A stretch of DNA of 64,000 nt from a bacterium. GTDB lineage: Bacteria > 4484-113 > JAFGCY01. The notes under the pieces are model-generated. The model saw only the letters and a list, made by a program, of their open reading frames with translations, ran no database searches and was not told where the DNA came from. The position numbers and the translations under genes were made by a program. The stretch covers positions 1 through 64,000 of the forward strand of contig JADZFO010000009.1 of assembly GCA_020849855.1 (NCBI GenBank), read 5' to 3'. Below, piece by piece: positions 43,310 to 52,361 of this stretch (the stretch's first letter is position 1; each line of letters opens with the position of its first letter).

Positions 43310-44407
43310 ATGGCGAGCCATATCCGGCCGGGGAGAGTTCAGCGGTGCAAGGCGGCCCAGCCCCTGCGCGCGGGTTTCACCCTGGTCGAGCTGCTTGTCG
43401 TCATCCTGATCATCTCAGTGCTGATCATTGCGCTGATCCCGGTGGTCAGGAACGCCCAGCAAAAGGCCAAGGAACAGGCGGTGCGCACGAACTGCGCCGG
43501 CATTGAGGCCGCCCTGTCTGTGTATGCCCAGAACCACGGGGGCAACTTCCCCGGAGTGGCGATTGATGTCATGAGCCCCCTGCGCGGCCAGGCCCTGGGA
43601 GACCCGGACCTGTATAACCGCCCGGTGGGCCTGGACTTCCCTTCCCCCGGCGAGGTCTCCCAGGCCGTGATCGGCGCTGAGGGCCACCGCAACCTGAATG
43701 CCACGGCCCTGACCCAGCAGCTGCGCGACGCCAAGAACACGCAGCTGGTGGCCGGCAATATCGACTACCCGCGCTACTTCGACGAGCTGATGCGCAGCGG
43801 CGCCATCCAGGACTATCCGCACAACCCCTTCAGCGGTTTCGGACAGAACACCTCGATGCGTAACATCTTCGGCTTCCGCGCCGTGCCGACCGCGCTCGAC
43901 TTCACCGACATCGCCACCCTTAACGATCCTGACAACTTCGAGACCGCCCTGCTGGTCCCGGAGAAGCCGATTGTGATGCCCGGCCTGCTGAAGTCCATCG
44001 ACCCGGTGACCAACCGGGCCTGGATCACGCATATGAACTATGCCCTGCCGGTGCTGAACTTCATTCCCGAGGCCTTCAGCGATTCGCTGGCCTTCGGCCC
44101 CGGTGAGGACAAGTACTTCTCGCCGGGCGACTTCGCCTATGTGCCGATCCTCTCGGAAAGCGCTTACAGCCAGACGGATGACGGCGTGACCCTGCGCAAC
44201 GAGTCCTATCTGTGGGGCACGCAGGTCAGCGGCTATCTGCTCTTTGGCTATGGCTCCGGCGAGGGCCAGGACGCCGCCATCCGCAAGGAGCAGGAGAAGT
44301 TCGCCGAGACCGGCCTGCCGGGCTATGGCGCGCCGGGCGTGGACACGCGCCACGAGCTGATCGTCCTGCAGTGCTTCGAGGGCGCCGTTTACTTCAACCG
44401 CTCCTAG
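43310..44407 (+). CDS. type II secretion / type IV pseudopilin-like prepilin
   Basis: About 365 residues. A 21-residue basic leader ends at RAG|FTLVELLVVILIISVLIIALIPVV, a textbook prepilin peptidase site with the Glu at +5 and the hydrophobic assembly helix. The heptad-rich NAQQKAKEQAVRTNCAGIEAALSVYAQNHGG follows as in major pseudopilins. The remaining 280 residues are unusually long for a pseudopilin and have no family I know. AAGGAG lies 10 nt before the ATG. No prepilin peptidase or secretion ATPase is in the window. Confidence 0.85.
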   Translation: MASHIRPGRVQRCKAAQPLRAGFTLVELLVVILIISVLIIALIPVVRNAQQKAKEQAVRTNCAGIEAALSVYAQNHGGNFPGVAIDVMSPLRGQALGDPDLYNRPVGLDFPSPGEVSQAVIGAEGHRNLNATALTQQLRDAKNTQLVAGNIDYPRYFDELMRSGAIQDYPHNPFSGFGQNTSMRNIFGFRAVPTALDFTDIATLNDPDNFETALLVPEKPIVMPGLLKSIDPVTNRAWITHMNYALPVLNFIPEAFSDSLAFGPGEDKYFSPGDFAYVPILSESAYSQTDDGVTLRNESYLWGTQVSGYLLFGYGSGEGQDAAIRKEQEKFAETGLPGYGAPGVDTRHELIVLQCFEGAVYFNRS

Positions 44408-44536
44408 TCTTCAGCACACCGCACTAACCTGAAAGCAGTCCCAGACCTGCCCGGGCGCGCGTTTGCCTGCAGCTCTCCCTTGGACTGCTTTGCGGCGATT
44501 TCACCATACTTGCTTCCGCTTATCACCCCGGGGGAT

Positions 44537-44563
44537 TAAGTTTCCGCCCCGCTGTGCCGTTGA
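44537..44563 (+). promoter_or_regulatory. sigma-28 (FliA) type promoter of flagellin
   Basis: TAAG, 15 nt, then GCCGTTGA: a close match to the TAAA-N15-GCCGATAA consensus for flagellar class-3 genes. It implies a leader of about 160 nt. The gap 44408-44731 holds this promoter, an ACCACAGCGCAGAG word-repeat fragment and a GGAGG site, but no gene. Confidence 0.7.
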
Positions 44564-44731
44564 AACACAAAGGGAACCACAGCGCAGAGCGTAACAGGGT
44601 CAAACCTGAAGCAAAGACGCCACAAGGAGGTGAGCGCCCGGGTGATAAGCCCGCTGTGGAGCCTGATGGACACCTAGCCACAATTGTCCGCTAGAGCCCG
44701 AGGGCTCACTTTACGTTCACGGAGGAACGAA

Positions 44732-47440
44732 ATGTCGGTAATGCGTATCTACCAGAACCCGGTAGCGCTTAATGCTAACCGTAATCTGAAGATTACGGGT
44801 ACGTCCATGTCCAAGAGCCTCGAGCGCATGAGCTCAGGCCTTCGCATCAACCGCGCCGCCGATGACGCCGCCGGCCTGTCCATCAGCGAAAAGCTGCGTG
44901 GCCAGATCCGCGGCCTGAACCGCGCCAGCTCCAACGCCCTGGACGGCATCAGCCTGATCCAGACCGCGGAAGGCGCCCTCAACGAGACGCACAGCATCCT
45001 GCAGCGCATGCGCGAGCTGAGCGTCCAGGCGGCCAACGGTATCTACACCGCGGGCGACCGCCAGGCGATCCAGAGCGAAGTCAGCCAGCTGACCGACGAG
45101 ATCAACCGCATCGCCAAGACCACCGAGTTCAACACCAAGTCGCTGCTGGACGGCACCATGGGTGCCCTGATCTCCACCGACGACTACACCAAGGTGCGTG
45201 CGGCGGTCGTGGGCGACGTGGGTGACGGCGGCAACTTCGTGCTGAAGGCCGTGGCCAAGACCGTCGGCCAGATGCAGATCCAGAAGACCGACGTCTTCTC
45301 CACCACGCAGGCGACTGACGCGGTGGGCAAGATCAACTACCTGGCGACCCTGCGCGCGGATGCCACCATCGCCACCGCCGGCCCTGACGGCGTGGGCAAC
45401 ACCGGCATCTACCAGGTCGAGGTCAATGCTGCTGCGGGCGGCTCTGTCGCCGTCAACAGCGCGGTGGACGGCACGATCCGCATGACGGCCTCTTCGCTGG
45501 CCGGCGGCGGTCTCTCCCTGGCCAACACCCTGCAGGGCAACGAGCTCAGCGACGGCGACAAGTTCCTGTTCACGGTCAACACCGGCTCCGGCGTGGCCAC
45601 GGTCTCCGTGGGCATCTCCGTCGGTACGACCCTGACCTCGCTTGCCGCCCTGATGAGCAACGCCCTGGGTACCTACGTCAGCACCGTGGGCTTCAACGCC
45701 AACGGCCAGATCTCGGTGGCCTTCTCGGCCGCCGGCCGCAGCGTCCTTGACACCAAGTTTGTTGATGTCGACGGCTCCGGCAGCCAGTTCTACCTCAGCT
45801 TCGGCTCGGGTACGGCGGCTACCAGCAATGCCTTCTACAGCAACGCGACGGTGTCCTTCTTCAACAACGGCGCGGCCTGGAGCGGCACCCTGTCGGCGGC
45901 CCGTGCCGGCGCCGGCCAGCTCTTCAGCATCGGCGACCCGGCCGGCGGCTCGGTGGGTACCGTGCATGTCCGCTTCGATGTGCGCCATGACTGGAGCACC
46001 ATCTCCGTCGCGGGTACATCCACCAGCGACACGGTGAAGTGGGGCAAGAACGGCGGAAACAGCCTGCAGGACTACGGCCAGGTCTGGCAGACCGGCCCGG
46101 TGCCCAGCAACGGCACCTTCCTGGTCAGCGCGGTTAGCGCCCGCACCTATGCGGTCTTCGAGTTCGACAACCAGGCCTATACCAGCCTGGTGGCAGGCGG
46201 CACCGACCAGAACATCGCCCTGGCCGCGGCCCGCGGCAACGCGATCAGCAACGCCAGCGGCGGTACGACGACTTCCATCGGCGAGACCTTCCGCGGCGTG
46301 GCTGGCGAGGCCCTGGAGAACGTGCGCTTCGCGGTCGACGGCATCATGCAGGCCGGCGAGACGGCCACCTTCAACATCAGCACCAACAACGTGCTGACCG
46401 GTGACCAGAGCAACACGCTGGCCAGCCTCAACCGCTTCCAGCAGTTCGGCGTCTTCAACGGCAAGAACAATGTCGACTTCCAGATGTACCTGCGCGGCAC
46501 CAACAAGTCCGTGACGGTCAACATCTCCAAGAACGACAGCTTTGAGGACCTTGCCAACAAGATCAGCCTGGCCCTGTACAACACCAACGGCACGGGCCTG
46601 ATCAACAGCGGCATCCTCAACCCGCAGGAGCTGCCGGACCTGGTCCACGTCAACACCATCGGCAACGCCAAGGGCACCATGTCGATCACAACCGCGATCC
46701 CCGGCGCCGAAGTCGTCTTCGCTGGTGACGAGGGCCTGCTCAAGGCGCTGTCGCTGATCGAGGTTCAGGAGGGCAAGGCCCCGATCTACTCGGTCAACGC
46801 CTTCAACCTTGAGAAGAATGCCTCGGTCGGCAGCCGCATCGTTGACTCCAACGAGATCACCGGCCTGCTGCCCGGCCTGCGCGTGTTCTTCGACAACACC
46901 CTGGGCCTGAAGATGGATCCCCAGCCCCCGACGGATGCCGCCGGCGGCGCCAACGACCTCACCACCTTTGGCTACAAGAAGGCCTTCGAGCGCCCGACTG
47001 TCAGCCTGAGCGGTGCGGTGGAGACCTTCTTCGTCCACGTTGCCCCGCGCGACTTCACCCTGCAGATCGGCGCCAACGAGGGCCAGACGATCTCCAGCTT
47101 CATCGGCGACATGGGCGCTGAGGCGCTGGGCGTCGAGGGCCTGCTCGTGGTGGATAGCGAGCTCGCGCAGAAGTCGATCAGCGTTGTTGATGAGGCGATC
47201 AACCGCGTCAGCAGCCAGCGGTCCCGCTTGGGCGCGATCCAGAACCGTCTGGAGAGCACCATCCGCAACCTGGATGTCGCTGGCGAGAACCTGACCGCTT
47301 CGGAAAGCCGCATCCGCGACACCGACGTCGCCGCGGACTCGCTGCTGATGACGCGCAACCAGATCCTGCAGCAGGCCGGCACCGCCGCCCTGGCGCAGGC
47401 CAACCAGCTGCCGCAGGCTGCCCTGCAGCTCCTGCGTTAA
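44732..47440 (+). CDS. fliC: flagellin, unusually long central domain
   Basis: About 902 residues. The start at 44732 has GGAGG 6 nt upstream. Residues 1-150 are the conserved D0/D1 N-terminal part (MRIYQNPVALNANRNL, SLERMSSGLRINRAADDAAGLSISEKLRGQIRGL, ELSVQAANG). The last 80 are the C-terminal D1/D0 part (RSRLGAIQNRLESTIRNLDVAGENLTASESRIRDTDVA... ALAQANQLPQAALQLL). Between them lie about 650 residues of Gly/Ser/Thr/Asn-rich strand domains that would form an outer layer on the filament; common flagellins are 270-500 residues. A sigma-28 promoter precedes it and an intrinsic terminator follows. Confidence 0.95.
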   Translation: MSVMRIYQNPVALNANRNLKITGTSMSKSLERMSSGLRINRAADDAAGLSISEKLRGQIRGLNRASSNALDGISLIQTAEGALNETHSILQRMRELSVQAANGIYTAGDRQAIQSEVSQLTDEINRIAKTTEFNTKSLLDGTMGALISTDDYTKVRAAVVGDVGDGGNFVLKAVAKTVGQMQIQKTDVFSTTQATDAVGKINYLATLRADATIATAGPDGVGNTGIYQVEVNAAAGGSVAVNSAVDGTIRMTASSLAGGGLSLANTLQGNELSDGDKFLFTVNTGSGVATVSVGISVGTTLTSLAALMSNALGTYVSTVGFNANGQISVAFSAAGRSVLDTKFVDVDGSGSQFYLSFGSGTAATSNAFYSNATVSFFNNGAAWSGTLSAARAGAGQLFSIGDPAGGSVGTVHVRFDVRHDWSTISVAGTSTSDTVKWGKNGGNSLQDYGQVWQTGPVPSNGTFLVSAVSARTYAVFEFDNQAYTSLVAGGTDQNIALAAARGNAISNASGGTTTSIGETFRGVAGEALENVRFAVDGIMQAGETATFNISTNNVLTGDQSNTLASLNRFQQFGVFNGKNNVDFQMYLRGTNKSVTVNISKNDSFEDLANKISLALYNTNGTGLINSGILNPQELPDLVHVNTIGNAKGTMSITTAIPGAEVVFAGDEGLLKALSLIEVQEGKAPIYSVNAFNLEKNASVGSRIVDSNEITGLLPGLRVFFDNTLGLKMDPQPPTDAAGGANDLTTFGYKKAFERPTVSLSGAVETFFVHVAPRDFTLQIGANEGQTISSFIGDMGAEALGVEGLLVVDSELAQKSISVVDEAINRVSSQRSRLGAIQNRLESTIRNLDVAGENLTASESRIRDTDVAADSLLMTRNQILQQAGTAALAQANQLPQAALQLLR

Positions 47441-47508
47441 GCGATCCAGCTCCGGCTGGGATCAGGAACTACCACTCAGCTCATTCGGTAAGTGGAGCAG
47501 AACGCAAG

Positions 47509-47534
47509 GCCCCCCGGGAAACCGGGGGGCTCTT
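47509..47534 (+). terminator. intrinsic terminator of flagellin
   Basis: GCCCCCCGG-GAAA-CCGGGGGGC followed by TCTTT, a 9-bp GC stem with a GAAA loop, about 70 nt after the stop. Confidence 0.85.
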
Positions 47535-47552
47535 TGCTTTCAACACCAAAGT

Positions 47553-48761
47553 TTAGTTTGAGTCCTTCGCATAAGTGACATCACAGTACGCATGCCAGTC
47601 CTGCATGGAGGAAAAGCCACGGTAACTGATACTTCCACGCTTTGCGATAGAGGTGAGGAATCGCCTTAGACGTTGCCGCTTCTCCTCAGAGGTATCTATG
47701 TGCTCTACTTGTATTGGTTGACCAGTTCTCTCTTGAAGTCTCCACGAGTCCCGAAGGCTTGTAGTCACCACACTTCTTATTGCTATGTCATTCTCAGCAA
47801 AACCATAACCGATCAAGATAAGCCTCTTGGCAAAGTAGATGTCCCATTGGAGTTGCCCTAATGCTTTCGTTGAATAGAACCTCGAGTTGTAGTCTTTCAA
47901 CGTTAAAGGAGGAAAGATCGCGGGCCTAACCATTGCTCCGCAAAGGGGACAGTGGGTCGTCAACCATCCAAATGAACTTCTACGGTCGCGGAATTCGGCA
48001 ATCTTCACATTCGGATTCCAGTACGAGGGGCATTCTGTGCGCTGACACTCTGACCAATTGATACTGCCATGTAGTTTCACCACGTTGTACTGAAATCTAA
48101 AGCGATCCTCCTCGCTCAGATCTTTGGGCTCGTGGAATAAACGCTGCTGTTCTATCGCCTTTGAGTACATTGACCGACATGATGGCAATGAGGTTCTAAC
48201 TCCCTCTTCCGCTGCTAGGTAGCAATCCTCAAGTAGGTTGTCATAGTTTGTGGTATGGATCATCGAGCCAAAAGGCAGCTGCTTCAAGAATTTCTCTACT
48301 GTTAGAGCCATCTTGTTTCTATCCGCCTGGCAAAAGTAGAAGACATCAAGAACTCGTGCCAAGAAGAAGGACATTTCAAGAAGAGCTTCTTGAGCATTGT
48401 GACGGCTTGCCTGAAGCCTTGACGCATCAGCTGAAATCGCCATGCAGTAGGAGAGCATGGTCTCAAAGTTAGCGGCTTCTTGCGAGAGCGGATCCACCCA
48501 GCCCATATTGTCCTTAGGCGAGATCATGCCCATTTCATCTTCAAGGATCGACCTAATAGCTCCCGGGATCCTCTTGTACCATGGTTTGCGGAGTCTCTTA
48601 TCTTCCTTTGCTCTGATAAGTGGATCTGCAACTGCCCGACTGATTGTCTCCCACGACAAGATCTGCGCAGAAGTTGGATATACTTCGGAGCAATCCAAGC
48701 TCATGGCTCGACTGAACCCTGATCCGAGGAGCGCTACTGTCTTTAGGCTGTTCATGGACAC
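47553..48761 (-). CDS. SIR2-like domain protein, candidate anti-phage effector
   Basis: A 402-residue protein with SIR2-family landmarks: VALLGSGFSRAMS (nucleotide loop, 9-19), MIHTTNYDNLLED (168-179, the N-x-D of SIR2_2-type domains), VVKLHGSINW (His 231, the catalytic base position), CPLC (271-274, perhaps half of a zinc site) and LILIGYGFAENDIAIRS (314-330). Stand-alone SIR2 proteins in Thoeris, DSR and related defence systems destroy NAD during phage infection. Base composition is near 50 percent GC, well below the flanking flagellin and flhB genes, so it is probably acquired. No partner gene is adjacent. The start is GTG 48761 or ATG 48755; no strong ribosome site. Confidence 0.82.
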   Translation of the reverse strand: MSMNSLKTVALLGSGFSRAMSLDCSEVYPTSAQILSWETISRAVADPLIRAKEDKRLRKPWYKRIPGAIRSILEDEMGMISPKDNMGWVDPLSQEAANFETMLSYCMAISADASRLQASRHNAQEALLEMSFFLARVLDVFYFCQADRNKMALTVEKFLKQLPFGSMIHTTNYDNLLEDCYLAAEEGVRTSLPSCRSMYSKAIEQQRLFHEPKDLSEEDRFRFQYNVVKLHGSINWSECQRTECPSYWNPNVKIAEFRDRRSSFGWLTTHCPLCGAMVRPAIFPPLTLKDYNSRFYSTKALGQLQWDIYFAKRLILIGYGFAENDIAIRSVVTTSLRDSWRLQERTGQPIQVEHIDTSEEKRQRLRRFLTSIAKRGSISYRGFSSMQDWHAYCDVTYAKDSN

Positions 48762-48819
48762 AACATGCGATTGTATCTCGGTGGCAGAGTCACCATCTAC
48801 TAGTTACTCAAGATGACAA

Positions 48820-49899
48820 CTACCCTGCCTTCCCGGTTAGCTTGCGCTTCAGGCGTTCATCCGACTTGGCCAGCTGGGCCAGGATCTTCGCCACCGCGGC
48901 AAAGAGCGCCGCCGGGATATAGTCCTCTAGGCGGGTCGGGTAGAGCGCCCGGGCCAGTTCGGGCTGCTGGTACACAGGGATCGCCAGCGACTCCGCATAA
49001 CGGATGATGCGCAGGGCGGTGTAGTCCTTGCCCTTGGCCACCACCTTCGGCGCCGGCCAGTCCGCCTCATACTGCAGCGCCACGGCGTAGTGCGTGGGGT
49101 TGACGATGACGGCGTCGGCCTCCTTGATCGCGTCAAACATGCGGCTCATGGCGATCTTGCGGCCCATCTCGCGCAGGCGGCGCTTGATCATCGGGTCGCC
49201 TTCCTGGCTCTTGTACTCCTGCTTAATCTCTTCCTTGCTCATGCGGATGCTCTTTTCAAACTCGAAGCGCTGGTACATGTAGTCCAGGAGGGCCAGGACC
49301 AGCAGGGCCGCGCTGGAAAAAAGCCCGATGCGCAGGCCGGTGGCGACGCCAAGGTTAAGCGCGGTGACCGGGTCCATGTACATGCTGGCCATCACCCGCG
49401 GGATGACCGCGCCCAGCACGCCAAAGGCCACCATGCCGATCAGCACAAGTTTCAGCACACCCTTGCCCAGCTCGATCAGCGAGCGCATGCCCACCAGGCG
49501 CGAGAAGCCCTTCAGGGGGTCGAGCTTGCCGAAGTTGGGGCTGAGGGGCTGGGTGCTGAAGTGCAGGCCGACCTGCAGCAGGTTGGCCAGGATCGCCGCG
49601 CCGGAGGTGATGAGCAGGAAGGGCGCTACGGTCAGCAGGAGCTGCTTGAGGTGCGGCATGAATAGCTGCTCCACCTTCACCTGCGAGAAGTCCTCGGTGG
49701 AGATCTGGCCGAAGACCGTCGTAAAGTAGGCGCTGATCCCCTCGCCGGTGCGGATATTGAACATGCTCAGCAGCAGAAAGCCGGTGAAGAGCAGTACCGC
49801 GCTGACCAGCTCCATGGAGCGCGCCACCTGCCCGCGCTCCCGGGCCCGCTGTCGTTGTCGCGGGGTCGCAGGTTCGGTGCGGCTGCCTTCAGAGGACAT
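48820..49899 (-). CDS. flhB: flagellar biosynthesis protein FlhB
   Basis: A 359-residue FlhB: N-terminal EPATPRQRQRARERGQVARS, four membrane helices, and the autocleavage motif NPTH (267-270) before YAVALQYE. FlhB is part of the flagellar export gate and switches export from rod/hook to filament substrates by cleaving itself between Asn and Pro. No other export genes are nearby. TAGAAT lies 9 nt before the ATG. The SIR2-like gene lies directly downstream on the same strand. Confidence 0.95.
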   Translation of the reverse strand: MSSEGSRTEPATPRQRQRARERGQVARSMELVSAVLLFTGFLLLSMFNIRTGEGISAYFTTVFGQISTEDFSQVKVEQLFMPHLKQLLLTVAPFLLITSGAAILANLLQVGLHFSTQPLSPNFGKLDPLKGFSRLVGMRSLIELGKGVLKLVLIGMVAFGVLGAVIPRVMASMYMDPVTALNLGVATGLRIGLFSSAALLVLALLDYMYQRFEFEKSIRMSKEEIKQEYKSQEGDPMIKRRLREMGRKIAMSRMFDAIKEADAVIVNPTHYAVALQYEADWPAPKVVAKGKDYTALRIIRYAESLAIPVYQQPELARALYPTRLEDYIPAALFAAVAKILAQLAKSDERLKRKLTGKAG

Positions 49900-49965
49900 G
49901 CTGCATTATTCTAGCCGCGCAGCCGAAGGGGCGGGCGGCGCCAGTGCCGTTTACAATCCTCATCC

Positions 49966-50499
49966 TTGCAGCTTGAGTTCGAAAGCTTCGGCCCCGGGCA
50001 GACCCGCGCACTGGCGGCGGCGCTGGCCCGCGCGCTGCTGCGGCCGGGGGCGCTGGATGCGCAGCTGCCGGCGGTAGTGCTGCTGCTCAGCGGCGACTAT
50101 GGCAGCGGCAAGACCACCTTCATCCAGGGCCTCGCCGCGGCGCTGGGCATCGAGGGCGCTGTGCGCAGCCCCAGCTATCTGATCGTGAAAGTCTATGAGG
50201 AGGGCCGGCTGCGCCTGGTGCATGCCGACCTGTACCGCTCACAGTCGCCGGCTGACATTGAGGAACTGGGCCTGGATGAGCTGCTGCTGGACGGCGGCGG
50301 CGCAGGTCAGCGCGGGGCTGTGCTGGCGGTGGAGTGGCCGGGCGAGGAGCTGGCCCTGGCCCAGGAGCTGCCGCTGCTGCGCCTGCATCTGGCGGTGCGG
50401 GACGCCGAGACACGCACAATCACCCTGGACTGGGAGCCGGAGGCCGCCGAGCTGGTGCGGCTGCTGGTGGAGGAGTGGCGCAGTGCGTCTGCTGCTTGA
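49966..50499 (+). CDS. tsaE: tRNA threonylcarbamoyladenosine biosynthesis ATPase TsaE
   Basis: A 177-residue P-loop protein: LLLSGDYGSGKTTFIQGLAAALG (Walker A at 43-51), RSPSYLIVKVYEEGRLRLVHADLYRSQSPADIEELGLDELL (family core) and AVLAVEWPGE. TsaE supports TsaB/TsaD in making t6A37 on ANN-decoding tRNAs. The start is a TTG just after a TACAAT -10 box. It overlaps tsaB by 17 nt. Confidence 0.92.
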   Translation: MQLEFESFGPGQTRALAAALARALLRPGALDAQLPAVVLLLSGDYGSGKTTFIQGLAAALGIEGAVRSPSYLIVKVYEEGRLRLVHADLYRSQSPADIEELGLDELLLDGGGAGQRGAVLAVEWPGEELALAQELPLLRLHLAVRDAETRTITLDWEPEAAELVRLLVEEWRSASAA

Positions 50500-51220
50500 C
50501 AGCTCGGGCCCCTGGCTGCTGGCGGCACTGGCCCTGCGCGGGCCAGCGGGCAGCAGCGGCAGCGCGGCCGATGAAGGCTGGACAGTGCTGGCGGAAGTGC
50601 GTGAACCGGGCCGCCCGCCCGAGGGCCGCGACATCGGCACAGTGGTGCAGGGCCTGCTTGAACAGGCCAGGGCCGCGAGCGGCCAAAACAGTCCGCCCGC
50701 TGATTCGGGTGCTGCGGCTGTCAGTTCCGTCATCGTCGGCCTTGGCCCTGGGTCTTTTATCGGCACGCGGGTGGCGATAAGTTACGCCAATGGCTTCGCC
50801 GCCGCCGCAGCGGGCGCTGAGCTTATCGGCGTGCCCTCGCTGGCTGCAATATCGCTGGCGCATGGCGGCCTGCCGGTGCTGCGGGATGCCCGCCGCGGGC
50901 AGTGGTACCTGCACCGCCCGCAGGCACCGCTGGAACAGCGGGACCAGGCCCTCGGCCTGCCGGCGCTGCTGATGCTGCTGCAGCAGGAAGGCCACGGCGA
51001 GCTGCTGCTGGAGGAGCCGGCCAGCATAGCGGCGCGTCCCGCCCGGCGCCCTGGCCCGCTGCGCAATGACCCCTTCGCCGAGCTTCAAGAGGCGGCTGCC
51101 ACGGCCGGGCTTAAGCTGACGCGCGTGCCCGGGCCCTCAGCCCTGGGCCTGCTGCGCGCAGCAGAGCAGGCCAGCGCCAGTGACTATGTAGAGCCGGTCT
51201 ACCTGCGCAGCTTCCTGTAG
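50483..51220 (+). CDS. tsaB: tRNA threonylcarbamoyladenosine biosynthesis protein TsaB
   Basis: A 245-residue protein that starts at a GTG (50483) inside the end of tsaE; GGAGG lies 9 nt upstream. It opens RLLLDSSGPWLLAAL, has VIVGLGPGSFIGTRVAISYANGFAAA (the most conserved TsaB stretch) and LIGVPSLAAISLAH. It scaffolds TsaD in t6A synthesis. The in-frame sequence before 50483 overlaps tsaE and is not part of the gene. Confidence 0.9.
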   Translation: MRLLLDSSGPWLLAALALRGPAGSSGSAADEGWTVLAEVREPGRPPEGRDIGTVVQGLLEQARAASGQNSPPADSGAAAVSSVIVGLGPGSFIGTRVAISYANGFAAAAAGAELIGVPSLAAISLAHGGLPVLRDARRGQWYLHRPQAPLEQRDQALGLPALLMLLQQEGHGELLLEEPASIAARPARRPGPLRNDPFAELQEAAATAGLKLTRVPGPSALGLLRAAEQASASDYVEPVYLRSFL

Positions 51221-51416
51221 CGCGGACAGCCTGCACTGAACCTATCGCAGGCAAAGGCAATGCTCTCTGTGTATCCCACCTCCTGCATCCTATCTCCTGT
51301 AACTCAGTGCCTCAGTGTCTCCTGTTGGCTTCAGTGCCGCCCGGACTATCCAGGCTGCGTCAGCGCGCTGCCTCCGGCGGCGGCCCCGTGCCGGCCCGCG
51401 CTAAAATCCCTGCGCC
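51221..51416. other. intergenic stretch with degenerate CTCCTG words
   Basis: The gap between tsaB and pyrF contains loosely repeated words (CCTCCTGCATCCTATCTCCTG-like, then CTCAGTGCCTCAGTGTCTCC) at 51288-51334. These resemble the word arrays elsewhere but are too degenerate to delimit. A TAAAAT box (51402-51407) lies 10 nt before pyrF. Confidence 0.4.
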
Positions 51417-52361
51417 ATGACAAGCCCCCCGAGCGTACATCCCGCCAACTTCGCCGACCGTCTAAGCACTGCGATCAAGCACAAGCAGTCGCGGGTGGTG
51501 GTGGGCCTTGACCCGGACTTCGACAAGCTGCCGGCGCCGCTCAAGGAGCTGGCCCGCAGCCAGGTCTCAACCGGCTCGGCAGTCCCCCTGTGGGCCATGC
51601 GCGAGTTCTGCGAGAAGATCATCAGCGCCACCCGGGCCAGCGCGGTGGCCTTCAAGCCGCAGATCGCCTTCTTCGAGCGTTATGGCTCGGCCGGCCTGGC
51701 GGTGCTGGAGCGCCTGCTGCATGACTACCGCGAGGAGATCTTCATCGTCGACTGCAAGCGCGGCGACATCGGCAATACCTCCAGCAGCTATGTGCAGGCC
51801 TACTTCGGCAGCGCAGCAGAGCCGGCGCCGCTGGACTGCGATGCCGTAACGCATAACGCCTACATGGGCCGCGATACCGTGGAGCCCTACTTCCAGCACC
51901 TGGCGGCGGACCGCGGCATGTTTGTGCTCTGCAAGACCAGCAACCCCGGCGCGGCGGACCTGCAGGACCTGCAGGCCGATGGCCGCGAGGTCTGCATGCA
52001 CATGGCGGCGCTGAGCTCGCAGTGGGGCGAGCCCTTTATCGGCCACAGCGGCTTCTCCAGCCTGGGCCTCGTTGTGGGCGCCACCTACCCCCGGGACGCG
52101 GCGCGGATCCGCAGCCTGGCGCCGCATTGCTACTTCCTGGTGCCGGGCCTGGAGACCCAGGGGGGCCGGCTGGACGACGCGGCGGCCTTCACCAACGCCG
52201 AGGGCCACGGCGCGGTGTTCAACTTCTCCCGCGCGGTGCTTTATGCCTATGCCTCCGGCCCCTTCGCGGATAGCTATGGCCCTGATCAGTACGCCCAGGC
52301 CGCGCACAAGGCCGCCGAGCACTACCGCCTCAGGCTCAACGAAGTGCTGGGGACGCCCTAA
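51417..52361 (+). CDS. pyrF: orotidine 5'-phosphate decarboxylase, type 2
   Basis: A 314-residue OMP decarboxylase. Its length and the motifs VVVGLDPDFDKLP, VAFKPQIAFFERYGSAGLAVLE and FIVDCKRGDIGNTSSSY (catalytic Lys-Asp pair) identify the longer type-2 form known from actinobacteria, myxobacteria, planctomycetes and Chloroflexi. It makes UMP from OMP. The ATG follows a TAAAAT box by 10 nt. The stop overlaps the ATG of the next gene (TAATG). Confidence 0.93.
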   Translation: MTSPPSVHPANFADRLSTAIKHKQSRVVVGLDPDFDKLPAPLKELARSQVSTGSAVPLWAMREFCEKIISATRASAVAFKPQIAFFERYGSAGLAVLERLLHDYREEIFIVDCKRGDIGNTSSSYVQAYFGSAAEPAPLDCDAVTHNAYMGRDTVEPYFQHLAADRGMFVLCKTSNPGAADLQDLQADGREVCMHMAALSSQWGEPFIGHSGFSSLGLVVGATYPRDAARIRSLAPHCYFLVPGLETQGGRLDDAAAFTNAEGHGAVFNFSRAVLYAYASGPFADSYGPDQYAQAAHKAAEHYRLRLNEVLGTP

